Under the pieces are notes generated by a model that was given only the letters and a program-made list of their open reading frames with translations, was not told where the DNA came from and did not search any database. Below are positions 35,504 to 44,163 of a stretch of 64,000 bases of DNA, piece by piece. A program made the position numbers and the translations under genes. The stretch comes from Novosphingobium sp. FKTRR1 (GTDB lineage: Bacteria; Pseudomonadota; Alphaproteobacteria; Sphingomonadales; Sphingomonadaceae): assembly GCF_020404405.1 (NCBI RefSeq), contig NZ_JAIZDA010000005.1:62001-126000 (forward strand), in the 5' to 3' direction. How positions within the stretch are numbered: the stretch's first letter is position 1; each line of letters opens with the position of its first letter.

Positions 35504-36585
35504 GGTGTCACCGTGACGCGCTGACCTTCGCTGACGAAACCGGCCCCCTTGGTGATCACCCGCGCGCCCGCAGCCAGCCCGGTGATCCGCGCCTCACGGT
35601 CGACGAAGCCCAGCAGCCCCACCGGTTTACGCCGGGCACGTGCACCGCTGTCGATCACATAGACCCAACCGCGATCGCCCTGCGCCTCAAGCACAGCTTC
35701 GGCGGGGATCGTGCTGACGTCGGAACCGTTTGCGGCCCCCAAACCGTTAGCAAAGCGCGCTGACGCAGGAGTACCGCTCACGGCTCCCGATCCGGCAGGC
35801 AACACCAGATCGATCTGCAGCAGTCCGCTGCGTGCATCGGCGGCGGCGGCCTTGCGCAGCACGCGCGCGTTCAGGGTCTGCCCCGATGCCAGAGCCACGC
35901 TGGCGTGCTGGCCCGCGCGCAAGCCTTGCGCAACGGCAACCGGCACTTGCACACTGGCAACCAGCGGCGAGGCTGTATCCGCCACCGTCACCAGCGACTG
36001 GCCCGCCGCTGCCACCTCGCCCACTTCGCCGCGCCGGGCGATCACCGCACCGGCAAAGGGCATCACCAGTCGGGTCGATTGCAGGTCATAGCGGGCCGCT
36101 TGCGCCGCCGCTTCAGCCGCTCGCGCGGCATCGGCTCCATCGCTGGCCTGCGCGCCCGCGGCGGCGCCTTCCAGCGCAAGCGCGGCATAGCGACCGGCAG
36201 CGCGGCGTGCGCGATCAAGATCGGCTGCTGCGCGCTGGCTGGCCGCGGCATAAGCCGTCGCTTCGATGCTGACGAGCAATCCACCGCGCGGCAGGTGATC
36301 ACCGATTCGCACCGGATAGGCCGCAATCCGCCCCGGCAGCCGGAACGCCAGTTGCGCTTCGCGGTCATGGTGGATCGTGGCGGAAAAGGTGGCCTCGCCT
36401 TGTGCCCCAGCGGCATCGCCAGTGGCGCCCCCAGCGCCCTGCACCGGCGCTACTTGAACCGGCAGCGCAGGGATTTCGGCCGAAGGCGTTTGCGCGCCCA
36501 CACCGGATCGGACGACCAGCACAGCGCCACCGGCGGCGACTATCGCCAGCCCTGCAGCGATCAGGTATCGTGGTTGTCGGGTCAT
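35500..36585 (-). CDS. RND efflux periplasmic adaptor
   Basis: About 361 residues. An N-terminal signal anchor is followed by a lipoyl half (LAFRLPGRIAAYPVRIGDHL), an Ala-rich alpha hairpin (about 110-170), a beta-barrel and the membrane-proximal domain. The start ATG 36585 is preceded by GGAAGG; the longer frame from 36660 would run into the operator. First gene of the adaptor-pump-channel operon, divergent from tetR. Confidence 0.88.
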   Translation of the reverse strand: MTRQPRYLIAAGLAIVAAGGAVLVVRSGVGAQTPSAEIPALPVQVAPVQGAGGATGDAAGAQGEATFSATIHHDREAQLAFRLPGRIAAYPVRIGDHLPRGGLLVSIEATAYAAASQRAAADLDRARRAAGRYAALALEGAAAGAQASDGADAARAAEAAAQAARYDLQSTRLVMPFAGAVIARRGEVGEVAAAGQSLVTVADTASPLVASVQVPVAVAQGLRAGQHASVALASGQTLNARVLRKAAAADARSGLLQIDLVLPAGSGAVSGTPASARFANGLGAANGSDVSTIPAEAVLEAQGDRGWVYVIDSGARARRKPVGLLGFVDREARITGLAAGARVITKGAGFVSEGQRVTVTP

Positions 36586-36639
36586 GACAGCAAGCCTTCC
36601 TGCGCCGGACGGGAACGCCCGACGATGCCTTGCCATCGT

Positions 36640-36674
36640 CAACCGATCACCGATAGCCAATCAATGATAGGTTG
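36640..36674. promoter_or_regulatory. inverted repeat, likely TetR operator
   Basis: CAACCGATCA (36640-36649) and TGATAGGTTG (36665-36674) are inverted copies with nine of ten matches and 15 bases between. The site lies between the divergent RND operon and the tetR-type gene, 32 bases before the latter, so binding could control both. Confidence 0.6.
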
Positions 36675-36706
36675 ACCGCCATCTGTCAAGCCGCCACAAT
36701 GCTGTC

Positions 36707-37369
36707 ATGAACGAAGTCGCTGCCCCGCCCCGCGCAAAGGAACCCGATGGCCAGACGGGCCACCGTGCCCGCAGCGGGCAACGGCGTGACCAGATTCTGG
36801 ATGTCGCGCTGAAACTGTTCGCGCAAAAGGGCATGGCCAACGTCACCACCCGCCAGATCGCGCAGGCAGTGGGCATCTCGCAGCCCTCGCTTTATGCCCA
36901 TTTCCGCAATGCCGACGAGATCGGCGGCGAGTTGTGCGCGCGCGCGTTCGACACACTGACGGCGCGGATGGAGCGCGATGCCGACACCTCGGCCACCGCG
37001 CGTGAACGGTTGGTGCTGATGGGGCGCGCCTATATCGAGTTCGGGCTCGACAATCCCGACATGTATCGCGTGGCCTTCATGCTTGAGGACAAGAAGCCTT
37101 GCCCGCCCGACCCGGCGAGCGCCAACACTGATCTGCTCAACGACCCGGTGCTGGCGTCCGGATTGCGCTGTTTTTCGGTCATGCACCGCGTGTTGATCGA
37201 ACTGGTCGGCGAGGATGGACCGAAGGCGCTGCTGCTGGCGCAAATGACGTGGATGCATGTGCACGGGCTGGTGTCGCTGCTGATCGCCCGACCCGAATTT
37301 CCCTGGCTTGACCGAGACGTGCTGATCGACGCCATTCTGGCCGGCCTGCCGATGCTGCTCAGCCACTGA
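36707..37369 (+). CDS. TetR family transcriptional regulator
   Basis: A 220-residue regulator with the TetR N-terminal helix-turn-helix (RRDQILDVALKLFAQKGMAN, then TTRQIAQAVGISQPSLYAHF) and an all-helical ligand-binding domain. It is divergent from the RND operon, which it probably represses together with itself. A WHG-type ligand domain (MWMHVHGLVSLL-like TWMHVHGL) is seen in the C-terminal half. Confidence 0.92.
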   Translation: MNEVAAPPRAKEPDGQTGHRARSGQRRDQILDVALKLFAQKGMANVTTRQIAQAVGISQPSLYAHFRNADEIGGELCARAFDTLTARMERDADTSATARERLVLMGRAYIEFGLDNPDMYRVAFMLEDKKPCPPDPASANTDLLNDPVLASGLRCFSVMHRVLIELVGEDGPKALLLAQMTWMHVHGLVSLLIARPEFPWLDRDVLIDAILAGLPMLLSH

Positions 37370-37384
37370 CCGTAAACGGCGGGG

Positions 37385-38524
37385 TCAGAACGGCTGGTTG
37401 AGCCGCGACAACGCTCCTTCAAGAATATGCGCATGCTCGCGCGGATCGCCGTGCGCCAGTTGCAGGCGTCCGACCGCCACCGAACTGTCGATCACGTCCT
37501 TGCAACGCGGCAGGCGGCGCTGCTGATAGGCTAGCAGGCCCGCCTCGACGTCATCGGCACGGGCCAGCTCCTCGGCCAGCACGATGCCGCTTTCGACCGC
37601 CATCCCCGCGCCCGAGGCCAGATGCGGCGTGGTTGCGTGCACTGCATCGCCCAGCAACACGATCCGTCCCTGATACCACGGCGCGGGCTGCAGCACGGCG
37701 GCCAGCGGGCGATAGTTGATCCAGTCCTGCCGGGTCATGGTGTCGCGGATCCAGCCGGCGTTGCCGCCGAAGTCGGCGAGCAGGCGCTTGAGTTCGGTGA
37801 AGAGTTCCTCCTCGTCCATGAAGCGCTCGCGCTCCTCGTGCGCGGTCAGCATCCACATATAGACGCTGTCGGGCGCACAAGCGGTGATCCCGCAAGGATT
37901 GGCGTGGCCAAGGTAGAATTCGCCATATTCGAGCCCGGGCGGCTTTGCGATCGAGATGCGCCAGCACCCCTGCCCGGTCGGCACAGCCGGAGCCATGTGT
38001 GGGAAGGCCAGATCGCGCACGTGCGAGGCGACGCTATCCGATCCGACGACCAAATTGTAATGGCCGCTTGAGCCATCCGAAAACACCACAGCAACGCCGG
38101 TGTCGTCGTTTTGCAGCGTCTCGACCGTCAGCCCGAGCCGTACCGGGATGGCCAGTTCGCGCACTTTGCCCTGCATGATCCGGTGCAGCACCGGACGCAT
38201 GATGCCGCCGGTCGCGGGCAGGCCTTCCTCGATCACCGGTTCATCCAGATCGTGCAAGTGGGTGCCGTCATAGCGGAACAGCCGCGTCTTGGTGGTGATC
38301 GCGCCTTGCGCCTTGACCGCTTCGAGCAGCCCCAGCCGCCGATAGGCGCGCAGTGTCGGCCCGGTGATGGTTATCCCCGCGCCATAGACCCGCCAGTCGG
38401 GGTCAAGGTCGACGATCTCGACCCGCACGCCGCGTTCTGCCAGCGCGATCGCTGCGGCCATGCCGCCGATCCCGCCGCCCACGATGAGCGCCTTTTCGAC
38501 GCTGCTGATGTTCTCCCGATCCAT
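37385..38524 (-). CDS. FAD-dependent aromatic monooxygenase-like protein
   Basis: About 379 residues from ATG 38524. The Rossmann GxGxxG is in ALIVGGGIGGMAAAIALAER, the second FAD motif in GRIVLLGDAVHATTPHLASG, and a DG-type segment between. This is the group A flavoprotein hydroxylase pattern (salicylate and 3-hydroxybenzoate hydroxylases, zeaxanthin epoxidase-like proteins), which use NAD(P)H and O2. The substrate is unknown. It is divergent from a TonB receptor with a LysR-type dyad between them, so substrate uptake and oxidation may be linked. Confidence 0.85.
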   Translation of the reverse strand: MDRENISSVEKALIVGGGIGGMAAAIALAERGVRVEIVDLDPDWRVYGAGITITGPTLRAYRRLGLLEAVKAQGAITTKTRLFRYDGTHLHDLDEPVIEEGLPATGGIMRPVLHRIMQGKVRELAIPVRLGLTVETLQNDDTGVAVVFSDGSSGHYNLVVGSDSVASHVRDLAFPHMAPAVPTGQGCWRISIAKPPGLEYGEFYLGHANPCGITACAPDSVYMWMLTAHEERERFMDEEELFTELKRLLADFGGNAGWIRDTMTRQDWINYRPLAAVLQPAPWYQGRIVLLGDAVHATTPHLASGAGMAVESGIVLAEELARADDVEAGLLAYQQRRLPRCKDVIDSSVAVGRLQLAHGDPREHAHILEGALSRLNQPF

Positions 38525-38569
38525 GACGCCAGACCTACCCAGCGCCGGGCAAGAGGCAAATCCGAACCA

Positions 38570-38587
38570 TGGATACCTCGCTATCCA
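38570..38587. promoter_or_regulatory. dyad TGGATA-N6-TATCCA, LysR-type operator candidate
   Basis: A perfect 18-base dyad, TGGATACCTCGCTATCCA, lies midway between the divergent FAD monooxygenase and TonB receptor starts. The LysR-type gene at the end of the receptor operon is the natural candidate for binding it. Confidence 0.5.
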
Positions 38588-38694
38588 CACAATCGGTGCG
38601 ACCTTGACCGCGCTTGCCGCTACCTGACGATCAAAGACGTGAACATCGCGCCCGGCCATTGCGCATGGGCTCGCAAAAAACATGGGGAGGTCAT

Positions 38695-41178
38695 ATGCAA
38701 AAGTTTGTCCGTCATGCTGCGCACCTGTCGGCATCGTGCCTTGTGCTGGCCCTTTGCGGGGTCACACCGGCTCAGGCCCAGCAGGTTGCCGCAGCCAGCG
38801 CCGCAACCGAAACGCCCGCCGATGACAGCGGCATCACCGACATTGTCGTCACCGCCCAGCGCAAGGTCGAAAGCGCGCAGCGCGCCGCCATCGCGATCGA
38901 TGCGGTTGCAGGCGACGCGCTGATCAGCCGCGGCATCACCAATGCCTCCGACATCACCAAGTCGGTTCCGGCGCTCAGCGTTCCGGCATCGGGCGGCGGC
39001 ATCGCCTCGATCTTCATTCGCGGCGTCGGCAACATCACCACCAGCAGCTACAACGATCCGGCCGTGACTCCGTCCTACGATGGCGTCGTGCTTGGACGCG
39101 GTGGCGGCGTGTTCGGCGCGGCCTTCTATGACCTTGCCCGCGTCGAAGTGCTGAAGGGCCCGCAAGGCATCCTCTATGGCCGCAATGCCACCGGCGGCGC
39201 GGTCAACATCATTCCGGCGCGCCCGGAGATCGGCCGCACCAGCGGCGGCTTCAACCTGTCGTATGGCAATTACAGCGCGATCGAAGGCGACGCGCACATC
39301 AACCTTGCGACCAGCGAGAACACCGCGCTGCGCATCGCTGGCGCTTACAGCGAACACGATGGCTACAACCGCGACGGCACCGATGATGCCAAGCGCGGTT
39401 CGGTGCGCGCGCAGTTCCTGTACGAGCCTTCGACCGATCTGTCGGTGCGACTTGGCGCCGATTACACCCATGTCGGCGGCAAGGGCATCGGCGGCAGCTA
39501 CATCGGCGGTTTCGCGCCCGATGGCAGCGGCGGGTACACATTCTTCCCTTCGGGACTTGATGCCAGCGAAGGCTTCAACACCGCCGCCGCCAACGCCTTC
39601 CGCAAAAGCAATCTGGGCGCCCCAGCCTTTGCTTTCCTTGGCGCAATGAACAGCGACCCCAAGGCCGACAGCACCTATTGGGGCCTGAACGCCGAATTGA
39701 ACTGGCAGACCAGCATCGGCAAAGTCACGGTGATCCCGGCCTATCGCCAGAGTTCCGACCATTCGCTGTTCTATGGCCCGGCATTCAACACCGCCAAGAC
39801 CAACGAGAAGGTCAACCAGTTCAGCCTTGAAGCCCGGCTGGCCGGCAAGGCGGGGATCGTCGACTACGTGGTCGGCGCGTTCCTGTTCAACGAGAAGATC
39901 AAGGCGCAGAACGAATACAATCAGGAATTCGTCCTGCCGATTCAGGACTACCGGCACACGACCGACAGCTATGCGCTGTTCGGCCAGCTGACGGGGCATG
40001 TCGCGGACCGCTTCCGGCTGATCGGCGGTGCACGGTTCACGCATGACAAGAAGTCGATCGACGGCCTGATCAACAACTTCATCACGTTCTGCGGCGCACC
40101 GCCGCCGGGGCTGATCACGCCGCCTGGCTCGTTCGCGCAAGGTTGCGCCGCGCCGGGGACCATCCCCCATTTCCCGAATTTCCTGAACACTGGCGACACG
40201 ATCAACTGGTTGAAATCGAACGGTTGGATCGCATCGACCAGCACCGACCAACCCGGCTATCAGGTGTTCCCGCTGGTCAACGGGGTCGGCGCCATCCTCA
40301 AGACCTACAACCCGGTCGTCGACAGCCGGAGCTACTCGCGGGTGACGTGGAAGGCCTCGGCCGAGTTCGACGCAGGGCCAAGCAGCCTGCTCTATGCCAC
40401 GGTTGAATCGGGCTATCGCGCAGGTGGCCTGCAGATGACCGAGAGCGTGACCAGCTACAAGCCCGAGTTCATCACCGCCTACAGCATCGGATCGAAGAAC
40501 CGCTTCCTGCACAACCGCCTGCAGCTTAACCTCGAAGGGTTCCTGTGGAAGTACAAGGATCAGCAGATCACCTACTTCACCGTCGACACCAGCGGCACGT
40601 TGATCAGTTCGAACGTCAACGCAGGCAAGGCCACGATCAAGGGCTTCGATGCCGATCTGGTGGCCAAGCCGATGAGCGGCACGACGCTCAATGCCAAGGT
40701 CCAGTACCTCGACACCAAGTACGACGACCTGCACTTGTACACCGCATCGCCGCGCGACAACTTTTCCTGCCCGTTCACGCTGACCGGCGCCAGCGCGGGT
40801 GGCGCACCGGTCAAGGACTTCAACTGCTCGGGCAATCCGCTGCTGTTCAGCCCGAAATGGACGGTGAACCTTGGCGCAGAGCAGGTCGTGCCGCTGGGGC
40901 ATGATCTGGAACTGGTCGCAAACATCGATACGGCCTGGCGCGACAGCCAGTGGGGCGCGTTCGAATACCTCGCCTTCGAAAAGATCCCGGCCTACTGGAC
41001 CACCGATGCGGCGCTGACCGTGCGTAGCGCAAATGGCGGCTGGTCGGTCACCGGCTTCATCCGCAATCTTGAAAAGCAGCGCCGCGATCTGTCGCCGCAA
41101 TCCTCGCCACTCGGGGTCGCGGTCGGTCACTTCTCGGCCCCGCAGACCTATGGCGTGCGCCTTTCGGCCTCGTTCTGA
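38695..41178 (+). CDS. TonB-dependent receptor
   Basis: An 827-residue outer-membrane protein with a signal peptide ending at AQA (about residue 28), a TonB-box-like DIVVTAQ, a plug domain (VEVLKGPQGILYGRNATGGAVN) and a 22-strand barrel ending in the expected aromatic residue (RLSASF). The start has GGGGAGG upstream. It is first of an operon with an SDR and a LysR gene, so it probably takes up the compound on which the neighbouring oxidoreductases act. Sequence alone does not show whether that is a siderophore or an aromatic. Confidence 0.92.
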   Translation: MQKFVRHAAHLSASCLVLALCGVTPAQAQQVAAASAATETPADDSGITDIVVTAQRKVESAQRAAIAIDAVAGDALISRGITNASDITKSVPALSVPASGGGIASIFIRGVGNITTSSYNDPAVTPSYDGVVLGRGGGVFGAAFYDLARVEVLKGPQGILYGRNATGGAVNIIPARPEIGRTSGGFNLSYGNYSAIEGDAHINLATSENTALRIAGAYSEHDGYNRDGTDDAKRGSVRAQFLYEPSTDLSVRLGADYTHVGGKGIGGSYIGGFAPDGSGGYTFFPSGLDASEGFNTAAANAFRKSNLGAPAFAFLGAMNSDPKADSTYWGLNAELNWQTSIGKVTVIPAYRQSSDHSLFYGPAFNTAKTNEKVNQFSLEARLAGKAGIVDYVVGAFLFNEKIKAQNEYNQEFVLPIQDYRHTTDSYALFGQLTGHVADRFRLIGGARFTHDKKSIDGLINNFITFCGAPPPGLITPPGSFAQGCAAPGTIPHFPNFLNTGDTINWLKSNGWIASTSTDQPGYQVFPLVNGVGAILKTYNPVVDSRSYSRVTWKASAEFDAGPSSLLYATVESGYRAGGLQMTESVTSYKPEFITAYSIGSKNRFLHNRLQLNLEGFLWKYKDQQITYFTVDTSGTLISSNVNAGKATIKGFDADLVAKPMSGTTLNAKVQYLDTKYDDLHLYTASPRDNFSCPFTLTGASAGGAPVKDFNCSGNPLLFSPKWTVNLGAEQVVPLGHDLELVANIDTAWRDSQWGAFEYLAFEKIPAYWTTDAALTVRSANGGWSVTGFIRNLEKQRRDLSPQSSPLGVAVGHFSAPQTYGVRLSASF

Positions 41179-41189
41179 GGGGTGTTGCT

Positions 41190-42110
41190 ATGAAAGTGGT
41201 GGTCACCGGCGCGGGCGGTTTCGTCGGGCGCGAGCTGGTCGGCAAGCTTCTGGCCGCTGGCCACCACGTGACCGGGGTCGATACGGCGGGCGCGGGGCTT
41301 CTGCCCGGCGCCCGCACGGTGGTCGGCGACCTTGGCGATGCGAAAGTGCGGGCCGAGGCACTGGCTGACGGCACCGATGCGGTGGTCCATCTGGCCACGG
41401 TTCCGGGCGGCGCGGCCGAGGCCGACCCCGCCGCCTCGCGCCGCATCAATATCGACGCAATGTACGATCTGCTGCTGGAGAGCAGCGCCTTCGGCAACCG
41501 GCCGCGCTTCGTTTATGCCAGTTCGATCGCGGTGTTTGGTGATCCGCTGCCCCCGTTTGTCGATGACGCCACCCCGCTCAGCCCGAAGATGATCTACGGC
41601 GCGCACAAGGCGATGATGGAACACGCGGTCGCGCTATTTGCCAATCGCGGGCTGATCGACGGGGTCACCGTGCGGCTGCCGGGGATTCTGGCCCGCCCCA
41701 AAGGCCCATCGGGCATGAAAAGCGCGTTCATGTCCAACTTGTTCCACGCCTTGCGCGCGGATGAGGCCTTTACCTGCCCGGTCTCCGCAGAGGCAACCAT
41801 CTGGGCGCAATCGGTGTCGCGCTGTGCCGACAATTTCATCCACGCGCTGACGCTCGATACCGCGCTGCTGCCGCCGACTTACGCTGTCACCCTCCCTGCG
41901 CTGAGGGTGACGATGGGTGACCTTGCCGCCACCATAGCGCGCCAGTGCGGCGCATCGGCGGAACTGGTCACCTATTTGCCCGATGCCGCGTTGGAGGCCG
42001 CTTTCGGCGCGCAGCCACCGCTTGCCACTCCGGCTGCGGAGCATGCGGGCTTTGCGCATGACGGCAATCTTGATAGGCTCGTGGACAGCGCGCTCAAGAC
42101 GCTGACCTGA
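41190..42110 (+). CDS. NAD-dependent epimerase/dehydratase (extended SDR), DenD-like
   Basis: A 306-residue soluble protein with the Rossmann TGAGGFVGRELVGKL, the Asp-ending second strand (VTGVD) and the active-site tyrosine and lysine in YGAHK, with Ser in VYASSIAVFG. The layout resembles D-erythronate dehydrogenase (DenD) and uronate-type SDRs. It begins 11 bases after the TonB receptor and 11 before the LysR gene, so it is the middle gene of that operon. Confidence 0.85.
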   Translation: MKVVVTGAGGFVGRELVGKLLAAGHHVTGVDTAGAGLLPGARTVVGDLGDAKVRAEALADGTDAVVHLATVPGGAAEADPAASRRINIDAMYDLLLESSAFGNRPRFVYASSIAVFGDPLPPFVDDATPLSPKMIYGAHKAMMEHAVALFANRGLIDGVTVRLPGILARPKGPSGMKSAFMSNLFHALRADEAFTCPVSAEATIWAQSVSRCADNFIHALTLDTALLPPTYAVTLPALRVTMGDLAATIARQCGASAELVTYLPDAALEAAFGAQPPLATPAAEHAGFAHDGNLDRLVDSALKTLT

Positions 42111-42121
42111 GGAGAGATATC

Positions 42122-43126
42122 GTGCGGTTCCAGCGCCTTGACCTGAACCTGCTGGTTGCGCTCGACGTGTTGCTGTCCGAACGCAGCGTCAGTCTGGCGG
42201 CAGATCGGCTGTGCTTGTCGCAATCGGCCACATCGAGCGCACTGGGCCGCCTGCGCGATTATTTCGGCGACGAACTGCTGGTGGTCAAAGGGCGCACAAT
42301 GGTGCTGACCGCCCGCGCCGAAGAACTGATCGAACCGGTGCGACTGGTGCTCGAACAAATCCGCACGACCATTGCCATCGCGCCCGATTTCGACCCGGCT
42401 TCCTGCGACCGGTTCATCCGGCTCATGGCGTCTGACTATTCCACCCAAGTGCTGCTGGCCGGTGCTCTTGCCATGCTTGAGGCAGAGGCACCCAACTTGC
42501 GCTTCGAAATCCAGCCGATGGGCGACAATCCCGGCGACGCGCTGGAACGCGGCCAGATCGATTTGCTGTTGACCGTCGATTACGTCATCAGCCCCGACCA
42601 CCCGAGCCAGGTCCTGTTCGAGGATGACTACGTGGTGGTGGGTGATGCCGCCAATCCCGCATTGCAGGGTGAAATGACGCGCGAGAAGTATTTTGCGCTG
42701 GGCCATGTCACGGCGCGCTTCGGCAAGAGCCGGACACCCGCGTTTGACGACTGGTTCGTGCGCCGCCAGAAAACCCAACGCCGGATCGAGATCGTTGCGC
42801 CCACATTCCTGTCGCAGCCGGGGTTGGTGCTCGGCACCAAGCGGATTGCCACCATGCATCGCCGTCTGGCAACGCAAGTCGTGGCCAACCTGCCGCTGGC
42901 GTTGCGCGAAGTGCCGTTCGACATTCCACCGATCCGCGAAGTGGTCCAGTGGCATATCTCGAACAACAACGACCGCGCGCTGCGTTGGGTGGTCGAACGG
43001 CTGGCGGCTTTCGCCCATGAAAGCGATCCGGCCGCTGACGCGCGCGTGGTGCCGATTGCCGATGCCCGGCGCGACGAAATCGCGGTTCATTTTCAACACG
43101 ACCATCCCATCCTGCGCGGGGCCTGA
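42122..43126 (+). CDS. LysR family transcriptional regulator
   Basis: A 334-residue regulator with an N-terminal winged helix (DLNLLVALDVLLSERSVSLA) and a periplasmic-binding-protein-like ligand domain. The N-terminal region (SQSATSSALGRLRDYFGDEL) resembles NodD-type LysR proteins. It starts at GTG 42122, 11 bases after the SDR gene. Being cotranscribed with a TonB receptor, it likely senses the imported compound or a product. Confidence 0.87.
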   Translation: MRFQRLDLNLLVALDVLLSERSVSLAADRLCLSQSATSSALGRLRDYFGDELLVVKGRTMVLTARAEELIEPVRLVLEQIRTTIAIAPDFDPASCDRFIRLMASDYSTQVLLAGALAMLEAEAPNLRFEIQPMGDNPGDALERGQIDLLLTVDYVISPDHPSQVLFEDDYVVVGDAANPALQGEMTREKYFALGHVTARFGKSRTPAFDDWFVRRQKTQRRIEIVAPTFLSQPGLVLGTKRIATMHRRLATQVVANLPLALREVPFDIPPIREVVQWHISNNNDRALRWVVERLAAFAHESDPAADARVVPIADARRDEIAVHFQHDHPILRGA

Positions 43127-43167
43127 CCGACCTCGGCGATCAGTCCGGAACCGGTCAGGCATTCGAT

Positions 43168-43181
43168 TGCAAAGGATTGCA
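43168..43181 (+). promoter_or_regulatory. LacI-type operator before fructokinase
   Basis: TGCAAAGGATTGCA differs at one base from the site at 49871-49884 before the TonB receptor (TGCAAAGGTTTGCA). It lies 76 bases before the fructokinase start. Confidence 0.65.
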
Positions 43182-43257
43182 AAGCACGCGCGCTTGCGCC
43201 ATGCCAAGCATGCAGCCGGGCTTCGACAGCATCGGCGGTCAGACGGGATGAGGCACT

Positions 43258-44163
43258 ATGGCGGAACAGTTGATCGGCGCGATCGAAGCTGGCGGGACCA
43301 AATTCGTGGCGGTTCTGGCACGAACAGACGGCACCATCCTTGCCCGTACCCGCATCCCGACCGAGACCCCGGCCACCTGCTTTCCGGCGCTGATCGAATT
43401 CTATGCGCAAGCCAGCGCCACCCATGGCCCGATCTCCGCGTTCGGCATCGCGAGCTTCGGCCCGATCGATATCGATCCCGCCTCCTGCGCCTATGGCACC
43501 TTTACGACCACGCCCAAGCCGGGCTGGGCGGGCGCACGGTTTCACGACGCGCTGGCCAGCTTCGGCGCGCCGATCGTGGTCGATACCGACGTCAACGGTG
43601 CGGCCATCGGCGAATGTTTGGCAGGTGCTGGTAAGGGCTGCCAGACGTTGGCCTACACCACCATCGGCACTGGCATCGGCACCGGCGTGGTGCGTGATGG
43701 GCGCGCGCTGATGGGCTTTTCGCACTACGAGAGTGGCCACATCAAGCCGCCACACGACTTTGCCGTCGACCCGTTCGTCGGGTGCTGTCCCTACCATGGC
43801 GATTGCCTTGAGGGTCTGGCAAGCGGCGCCGCGATTGAGCGCCGCTGGGGCCGCAGCCTTGACCAGATGGCCAACGACCCCGACGCGATCCCCCTGATTG
43901 CGGGCTATATCGCGCATCTGTCCTGCACGCTGGTGCTGTTGCACATGCCCGACCGGCTGATCTTTGGCGGCGGCGTGATGAAGGCGCCCGGATTGATCGA
44001 AGCGGTTCGTACCCGGACCGAGGCGGCGCTGAACGGCTATATCAACCACCCCCGGTTCGATCCGGGGCTGAAGGCCTATATCGTCGCGCCCGGCCTTGGC
44101 GACGATGCGGGGATCACCGGGGCCATCGCGCTGGCCAGGCAGGCGCTTTCGGGCGCTTATTGA
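43258..44163 (+). CDS. ROK family fructokinase
   Basis: A 301-residue sugar kinase. It has the phosphate-binding GAIEAGGTKFV, a catalytic Asp111 in DTDVNGAA, the GTGIGTGVV loop, and the zinc site His161-Cys177-His180-Cys183 (ESGHIKPP and CCPYHGDCLEGLASG). The CPYHGDCLEGLASG pattern is the one I recall in ROK fructokinases of Bacillus (YdhR/GmuE type). It would phosphorylate fructose released from sucrose. The upstream operator links it to the LacI-type regulator at 50 kb. Its stop overlaps the converging oxygenase gene by seven bases. Confidence 0.88.
   Translation: MAEQLIGAIEAGGTKFVAVLARTDGTILARTRIPTETPATCFPALIEFYAQASATHGPISAFGIASFGPIDIDPASCAYGTFTTTPKPGWAGARFHDALASFGAPIVVDTDVNGAAIGECLAGAGKGCQTLAYTTIGTGIGTGVVRDGRALMGFSHYESGHIKPPHDFAVDPFVGCCPYHGDCLEGLASGAAIERRWGRSLDQMANDPDAIPLIAGYIAHLSCTLVLLHMPDRLIFGGGVMKAPGLIEAVRTRTEAALNGYINHPRFDPGLKAYIVAPGLGDDAGITGAIALARQALSGAY

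Noticed and set aside
38620..41130. An 836-codon open frame antisense to the TonB receptor
   Set aside because: It is the reverse-strand shadow of a clear TonB receptor in a GC-rich genome; the product is rich in Arg, His and Gln runs and matches no family.
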